Below are positions 59,457 to 64,000 of a stretch of 64,000 nt of DNA, piece by piece. The translations under genes and the position numbers were made by a program. Below the pieces are notes generated by a model. It was not told the origin of the DNA. It was given only the letters and a program-made list of their open reading frames with translations, and did no database searches. Location: positions 141,534-205,533 of the forward strand of contig NZ_MDET01000045.1 of the NCBI RefSeq assembly GCF_002075885.1, read 5' to 3'. This stretch comes from Manganibacter manganicus. GTDB taxonomy: Bacteria; Pseudomonadota; Alphaproteobacteria; Rhizobiales; Rhizobiaceae. The number at the start of each line of letters is the position of its first letter. Position 1 is the stretch's first letter.

Positions 59457-60470
59457 ATGCCGCGCAGAACCATGATCGAGGCGATCCGCGACGCCATGGA
59501 CGTGTCCATGGGGCTGGACGAGCGGGTCGTCGTCTTCGGCGAGGATGTCGGCTTTTTCGGCGGCGTGTTCCGCTGCACGCAGGGCTTGCAGGCGAAATAC
59601 GGCAAGACGCGCTGTTTCGATTCCCCTATCAGTGAATCCGGCATTGTCGGCGCCGCCATCGGCATGGCCGCCTACGGCTTGCGCCCTTGTGTCGAGGTTC
59701 AGTTCGCGGACTATGTTTATCCAGCTTACGACCAGATCGTTTCGGAAGCGGCACGGCTGCGTTACCGCTCGAATGGCGATTTCACCTGTCCGCTGGTGGT
59801 GCGCATGCCGACCGGCGGCGGCATTTTCGGCGGCCAGACGCATAGCCAAAGCCCGGAGGCGCTGTTCACCCATGTGTCGGGGCTGAAGGTCGTGGTGCCG
59901 TCCAACCCGCACGATGCCAAGGGCCTGTTGATCGCGGCCATCGAAGACCCGGACCCGGTGATCTTCCTGGAGCCGAAGCGGCTTTATAACGGCCCGTTCG
60001 ACGGCCATCACGACCGGCCGGTGACGCCTTGGTCGAAGCATGAGTTGGGCGAAGTGCCGGACGGGCATTTTTCCACGCCGCTCGGCAAGGCGGCGACCCG
60101 CCGCGATGGCGGCGCGCTTACCGTGCTGGCCTATGGCACGATGGTCTATGTCGCGGAAGCGGCGGTGCAGGAAACGGGCATCGATGCCGATATCATCGAT
60201 TTGCGCACGCTTCTGCCGCTCGATCTCGACGCCGTCGTCGCCTCGGTCAAGAAGACCGGGCGCTGCGTGGTGGTGCATGAGGCGACGCTGACCTCCGGTT
60301 TCGGCGCGGAGCTTGCGGCGCTGGTGCAGGAACATTGCTTCTATCATCTCGAAGCGCCCGTGGCGCGCGTGGCGGGTTGGGACACGCCCTATCCGCATGC
60401 GCAGGAATGGGACTACTTCCCCGGCCCGGCCCGCGTCGGGCGCGCATTGGTCGAGACGATGGAAGCGTAG
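59457..60470 (+). CDS. bkdAB: Branched-chain 2-oxoacid dehydrogenase E1 beta
   Basis: A 337-residue transketolase-like subunit. RTMIEAIRDAMDVSMGLDER start, FGEDVGFFGGVFRCTQGLQ with the TPP-activating Glu, SPISESGIVGAAIGMAAYGL and VVRMPTGGGIFGGQTHSQSP; the C-terminal domain has VVVHEATLTSGFGAELAALV. It is 3 bp behind E1 alpha and 23 bp before E2. Confidence 0.93.
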   Translation: MPRRTMIEAIRDAMDVSMGLDERVVVFGEDVGFFGGVFRCTQGLQAKYGKTRCFDSPISESGIVGAAIGMAAYGLRPCVEVQFADYVYPAYDQIVSEAARLRYRSNGDFTCPLVVRMPTGGGIFGGQTHSQSPEALFTHVSGLKVVVPSNPHDAKGLLIAAIEDPDPVIFLEPKRLYNGPFDGHHDRPVTPWSKHELGEVPDGHFSTPLGKAATRRDGGALTVLAYGTMVYVAEAAVQETGIDADIIDLRTLLPLDLDAVVASVKKTGRCVVVHEATLTSGFGAELAALVQEHCFYHLEAPVARVAGWDTPYPHAQEWDYFPGPARVGRALVETMEA

Positions 60471-60493
60471 GGGCGGAGGCGTAGAGGCCGGTT

Positions 60494-61870
60494 ATGGGTG
60501 AATATGTCATAAAGCTTCCCGATGTCGGCGAGGGCGTGGCCGAGGCTGAACTGGTGGAGTGGCACGTCAAGATCGGCGATCCGGTGCGCGAGGACATGGT
60601 GCTGGCCGCCGTGATGACCGACAAGGCGACGGTGGAAATTCCCGCGCCGGTTCATGGCACGGTGGCATGGCTCGGCGCCGAGATCGGTGAGGTGGTCGCG
60701 GTCGGTTCGCCGATCGTGCGGCTCGAGGTGGCGGGCGAGGGGAATGTGAAGGAGGGCGAGGCCGCATCGAAGGCGCAGGCCAGGCCCGCTGACGCCGCGG
60801 CGGCAAAAGACATGCCCCCCCCGCAGCAGGGGCGAGGGGAACGCGCTTTGAAATCCAAGGCCGCTGCCAAATCCGAGATGCCATCCTCGCATAAGGAAGC
60901 GGTTGACGAGGGTGCATCGCAGACGGAGTCCCCCTCCTCATTGCAGGGAGGGGCCAGGGGTGAGGGTAAACCCATTTCCGCGCCTCGGCCGGAAGGCGAA
61001 AAGCCGCTGGCCTCGCCGGCGGTGCGGCTGCGCGCAAAAGAAGCCGGCATCGATCTCAGGCAGGTTCCGGGCAGCGGGCCGGCCGCGCGGATCACGCATG
61101 AGGATCTGGATGCGTTTGTCAGGCATGGCGCGCCGGCGGTCCGGCGGACCGGCGGGCTGGAGCCGAGCGATGCGGTCGAGGAGATCAGGATCGTCGGTCT
61201 GCGCCGCAAGATCGCGGAGAAGATGCAGCTTGCCAAGGCGCGCATTCCTCACATCACCTATGTCGAGGAGGTGGATGTCACCGCGCTCGAGGATTTGCGC
61301 GCCTCGCTCAACAAGGGCAAGCGTGCCGAGCAGCCGAAGCTGACGCTGTTGCCCTTCCTGATGCGGGCGATGGTCAGGGCGATCGCCGAGCAGCCGCAAC
61401 TGAACGCGCTGTTCGACGACGAAGCCGGCGTCGTCCGGCGGCATGGCGCGGTCAATATCGGCATCGCGGCTCAGACGCCGAACGGGCTGGTCGTGCCGGT
61501 GGTCAAACATGCCGAGGCGCGCAATCTCTGGGAAAGCGCTGCCGAGGTCAACCGGCTGGCGGAGGCGGCCAAGGCGGGCACCGCGACGCGCGAAGAGCTT
61601 TCCGGCTCGACCATCACCATTACCTCGCTCGGCGCCATGGGCGGGGTGGTGACGACGCCGGTCATCAACCACCCGGAAGTGGCGATCATCGGCGTCAACA
61701 AGATGATGGTGCGCCCCGTCTGGGACGGCACGCAGTTCATTCCGCGCAAGATGATGAACCTGTCGTCCTCCTTCGATCACCGGGTCATCGACGGCTGGGA
61801 CGCCGCCGTCTTCATCCAGCGCATCAAGACGCTCATGGAAACGCCGGCGCTGATCTTCGTGGAGGGATGA
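60494..61870 (+). CDS. bkdB: Branched-chain 2-oxoacid dehydrogenase E2 (dihydrolipoyl acyltransferase)
   Basis: A 458-residue core subunit. The lipoyl domain has the lipoyl-Lys in MTDKATVEIPAPVHG near residue 43; a long linker of about 90 residues is followed by the E1/E3-binding domain (ASPAVRLRAKEAGIDLRQVP near 175) and the catalytic domain with SFDHRVIDGWDAA near the C-terminus. The linker (about 100-165) is unusual: parts of it are G/C-rich hairpin sequence resembling intergenic repeats (60812-60845 and 60930-60973) read as protein. Confidence 0.92.
   Translation: MGEYVIKLPDVGEGVAEAELVEWHVKIGDPVREDMVLAAVMTDKATVEIPAPVHGTVAWLGAEIGEVVAVGSPIVRLEVAGEGNVKEGEAASKAQARPADAAAAKDMPPPQQGRGERALKSKAAAKSEMPSSHKEAVDEGASQTESPSSLQGGARGEGKPISAPRPEGEKPLASPAVRLRAKEAGIDLRQVPGSGPAARITHEDLDAFVRHGAPAVRRTGGLEPSDAVEEIRIVGLRRKIAEKMQLAKARIPHITYVEEVDVTALEDLRASLNKGKRAEQPKLTLLPFLMRAMVRAIAEQPQLNALFDDEAGVVRRHGAVNIGIAAQTPNGLVVPVVKHAEARNLWESAAEVNRLAEAAKAGTATREELSGSTITITSLGAMGGVVTTPVINHPEVAIIGVNKMMVRPVWDGTQFIPRKMMNLSSSFDHRVIDGWDAAVFIQRIKTLMETPALIFVEG
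60812..60973. repeat. REP-like hairpins within the E2 linker coding region
   Basis: Near 60817-60840 a C-run is followed by GCAGCAGGGGCGAGGGG. At 60930-60953 CCCCTCC (60931-60937) pairs with GGAGGGG (60947-60953), then CCAGGGGTGAGGG. Such wording is common between rhizobial genes. Both keep the reading frame and encode low-complexity linker (PPPQQGRGER; PSSLQGGARGEGKP). Confidence 0.55.
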
Positions 61871-61875
61871 CTGGC

Positions 61876-63270
61876 ATGAAAGACATCTCCTGCAAGCTTC
61901 TGGTCATCGGCGCCGGGCCGGGCGGTTATGTCTGCGCCATTCGCGCCGGGCAGCTTGGGCTCGATACGGTCATCGTCGAGGCGGGCAAGCCGGGTGGCAC
62001 CTGTCTCAATGTCGGCTGCATTCCGTCCAAGGCCCTGATCCATGCCGCGGAAGAGTTCGAAAAGGTCATGCACATGACCGCGCGGGGCAGCCCGCTCGGC
62101 ATTTCGGTCGGCGAGCCGTCCTTCGATCTGGAAAAGACCGTCGCCTGGAAAGACGGCATCGTTAGCCGGCTTAACGGTGGTGTCGCCGGCCTGCTTAAAA
62201 AGGCAAAAGTCAAGACCGTGCAGGGTTGGGCGAAATTCCGCGACGGCAAGACAGTGGTGGTGGAGACGGAAATCGGCGAGCAGGTCATTCGCACGGAGGC
62301 GGTGGTGATCGCTACCGGGTCAGCGCCGGTCGAACTGCCTTTCCTGCCGTTTGGCGGGCCGGTCATCTCGTCCACCGAGGCGCTGGCGCTTTCCGAAGTG
62401 CCGCAAAGGCTGGCGGTGGTCGGCGGCGGGTATATCGGGCTGGAACTCGGTATGGCTTTCGCCAAGCTCGGTTCCAAGGTCACGGTGGTGGAGGCGCTGC
62501 CGCGCCTGCTGGCGCAGTACGATGCCGAGCTTGTCCGGCCGGTGATGAAACGCCTTGCCGCGCTCGGCGTCGAGGTTCTGACCGAGGCAAAGGCCAAGGG
62601 CCTGTCGTCCAAGGGCGATGCGCTGCTGGTGGAAACCACCGAGGGCAAGGATAAAAAGATCGCCGCCGATCGGGTTCTGGTCACGGTCGGCCGCAGGCCG
62701 GTCACCGAAGGCTGGGGGCTGGAGGAGATCGACCTCGACATGAGCGGAAAATACATCCGCATCGACGGCGAATGCCGCACCTCCATGCGCGGCATTTATG
62801 CCATCGGCGACGTGACCGGCGAGCCGATGCTGGCGCATCGCGCCATGGCGCAGGGGGAAATGGTTGCCGAGATCGTCGCCGGCCACAAGCGAAGCTGGGA
62901 CAAGCGCGCGATCCCCGCCGTCTGTTTTACCGATCCCGAACTGGTTACGGCGGGGCTTTCCCCGGATGAAGCGAAGGCAATCTGCGAGATCAAGATCGGC
63001 CTGTTTCCGTTCAGTGCCAATGGCCGCGCCATGACATTGCAGGGCGAGGACGGTTTTGTGCGCGTGGTGGCGCGGGCGGATAATCATCTGGTGCTGGGTA
63101 TCCAGGCGGTCGGGCAAGGCGTGTCGGAACTGTCGGCGGCGTTTTCGCTGGTGCTGGAAATGGGCGCGCGGCTGGAAGACATCGCCGGCACCATCCATGC
63201 GCACCCGACGCAGAGCGAAGCTTTTGCAGAGGCCGGGCTGAAGGCGCTGGGGCACGCGCTGCATATTTAA
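61876..63270 (+). CDS. lpdA: Dihydrolipoamide dehydrogenase (E3)
   Basis: FAD disulfide oxidoreductase that reoxidises the lipoyl groups; 464 aa. FAD site VIGAGPGGYVCAIRAGQLG near residue 10, redox pair GGTCLNVGCIPSKAL near 42, NAD site VVGGGYIGLELGMAFAKLG near 180, second FAD contact YAIGDVTGEPMLAHRA and the catalytic His-Glu in HAHPTQSEAFAEA at the end. ATG 61876 is preferred (GGAGGG 9 bases upstream); ATG 61867 overlaps the E2 stop but leaves no spacing. Confidence 0.95.
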   Translation: MKDISCKLLVIGAGPGGYVCAIRAGQLGLDTVIVEAGKPGGTCLNVGCIPSKALIHAAEEFEKVMHMTARGSPLGISVGEPSFDLEKTVAWKDGIVSRLNGGVAGLLKKAKVKTVQGWAKFRDGKTVVVETEIGEQVIRTEAVVIATGSAPVELPFLPFGGPVISSTEALALSEVPQRLAVVGGGYIGLELGMAFAKLGSKVTVVEALPRLLAQYDAELVRPVMKRLAALGVEVLTEAKAKGLSSKGDALLVETTEGKDKKIAADRVLVTVGRRPVTEGWGLEEIDLDMSGKYIRIDGECRTSMRGIYAIGDVTGEPMLAHRAMAQGEMVAEIVAGHKRSWDKRAIPAVCFTDPELVTAGLSPDEAKAICEIKIGLFPFSANGRAMTLQGEDGFVRVVARADNHLVLGIQAVGQGVSELSAAFSLVLEMGARLEDIAGTIHAHPTQSEAFAEAGLKALGHALHI

Positions 63271-63284
63271 ACTTTTGCGGCGTG

Positions 63285-63660
63285 CGTCCTTCGAGGCTCG
63301 CCCCCTTCGACAAGCTCAGGAGCTCACACCTCAGGATGAGGGGCGGTGCTGGATTGTCGTGGCTTCAGGGAGGCTGGCGCTACACGAGCCCTCATGGTGA
63401 GGTGCGCAGCGAAGCGGAGCCTCGAACCACGAGGGCGGCTCCAATTTGCGCTGTGCGTGCTTCGAGACGCCGGCGTGGCCGGCTCCTCAGCATGAGAAAG
63501 GTGGGTGCGGCTGCATCTTCTGAACCTCAGGAACCCGGCCCCGCTTCCGCCCATATTTCAGGGAGAGGGACGGTTGCAGTTGGGAACAGTGTGCGTCGTT
63601 CGAGACGGCAGCTCACGCTGCCTCCTCACGATGAGGGAAGTTTGTGTGACGATGCCTCAA
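63285..63660. repeat. Cluster of related palindromic repeats (REP family)
   Basis: Several units built on a TTCGAG...CTCCTCA..ATGAG pattern: TTCGAGGCTCGCC with CTCAGGATGAGG (63289-63342), CTTCGAGACGCCGG with CTCCTCAGCATGAG (63460-63496) and TTCGAGACGGCAGC with CTCCTCACGATGAGG (63599-63637). These are recognisable dispersed elements of Mesorhizobium-type genomes. No convincing gene lies here. Confidence 0.7.
63379..63450. repeat. 72-bp direct repeat, copy 1
   Basis: Differs from the copy at 63676-63747 at only 4 of 72 positions. Contains CCTCATGGTGAGG and CCTCGAACCACGAGG, two short inverted repeats around GCAGCGAAGCGGAG. Confidence 0.85.
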
Positions 63661-63675
63661 AGCAATGACACGGGC

Positions 63676-63747
63676 GCTACATCAGCCCTCATGGTGAGGT
63701 GCGCAGCGAAGCGGAGCCTCGAACCACGAGGGCGGCTCCAGTTCGCG
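63676..63747. repeat. 72-bp direct repeat, copy 2
   Basis: Second copy, 297 bp downstream of the first in the same orientation, 68 of 72 identical. The inner inverted repeats are unchanged, suggesting recent duplication or strong constraint. Confidence 0.85.
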
Positions 63748-64000
63748 TGGATGGAAATTTGTCGTCTGCCGCAGCCGATAAGAATAGATCCGTTGCCAAT
63801 CAGGCGCTTGCCCCGTTAACGACGATTTTCTTCTCCCGCTTTATCCACACCCGCCATCCTTCCCGCATAATCCGTCTCAGCAGCTTGCCAGCGGGAACGG
63901 GTGTGCACACTCGAGCATCCAGGCAAGTGTGGCGCCTGGTGTGTTATCCGTAACAGTGAACGGAACCGCCCGGCCCGAACCGGACCTGCGTTGCTCGCGC
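63748..64000. other. Terminal stretch without a supported gene
   Basis: No frame here could be assigned. A GTG frame opens at 63956 and runs off the end (15 codons) without a ribosome site. A perfect DnaA-box word TTATCCACA occurs at 63841-63849, alone. Confidence 0.5.

Noticed and set aside
63841..63849. Perfect DnaA box as a second origin
   Set aside because: A single isolated 9-mer about 48 kb from the hemE region without AT-rich DNA or companions; expected by chance or as a titration site at most.
63956..64000. Start of a new gene at the right edge
   Set aside because: GTG frame of 15 codons with no ribosome site and no recognisable sequence; cannot be supported.

Overview
The window is a GC-rich alphaproteobacterial chromosome segment, most likely from the order Hyphomicrobiales (Rhizobiales) and of the Mesorhizobium/Phyllobacteriaceae type. 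That placement rests on protein similarity as I recognise it (MutS, Rho, HemJ, MnmG, BtaAB), on the gene order around hemE and parAB, and on REP-like repeats typical of these genomes. I saw no rRNA, tRNA, CRISPR array, insertion sequence or prophage.

Region 1 (1-27295) is the conserved origin-proximal block. Left of about 14980 most genes lie on the minus strand: maeB (cut by the window edge), an XRE regulator-smr-mltA-timA operon, dnaQ, mscS, the coaE-aroE-maf cluster and a PPDK/PEP-synthase regulator. mutS, a DUF899 gene, fxsA and secB are the plus-strand exceptions. Positions 14972-15380, between the DUF299 gene and hemE, look like the chromosomal replication origin: degenerate DnaA boxes, an AT-rich stretch and four GANTC (CcrM) sites within 32 bp. 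Right of it most genes point away from the origin: hemE, hemJ, rho, mnmE, mnmG, rsmG, parA, parB. Four parS-like sites flank or lie inside mnmG/rsmG. holA closes the block.

Region 2 (27296-51842) is an accessory catabolic island that starts right behind holA, where leuS/lptE would be expected. One minus-strand operon encodes aldehyde dehydrogenase, an FMN alpha-hydroxy-acid oxidase, a flavin monooxygenase, RidA and DUF1028. A divergent plus operon encodes an atypical SDR, a TPP enzyme, a cupin, a GntR/FCD regulator and a diaminopropionate ammonia-lyase-like enzyme. A three-subunit molybdenum hydroxylase is divergent from an M20 hydrolase, a CoxG protein and a polyamine-type ABC transporter. 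Three promoter regions in this island each carry 2-3 copies of a TTGT-NN-ACAA-like palindrome spaced exactly 21 bp, which suggests one shared regulon, perhaps run by the GntR protein. After this comes a cobalamin riboswitch in front of a Rieske oxygenase/reductase pair of the glycine-betaine monooxygenase (gbcAB) type.

Region 3 (51843-58000) encodes a secreted phytase-like-domain protein and a metallophosphoesterase-glycosyltransferase-btaA-btaB operon for phosphorus-free membrane lipids, with a candidate PHO box at its head. Region 4 (58224-63270) is a complete branched-chain 2-oxoacid dehydrogenase operon (E1alpha, E1beta, E2, E3). The E2 linker appears to contain REP-like hairpin sequences read as protein. 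The last 700 bp hold a cluster of dispersed repeats and no convincing gene.
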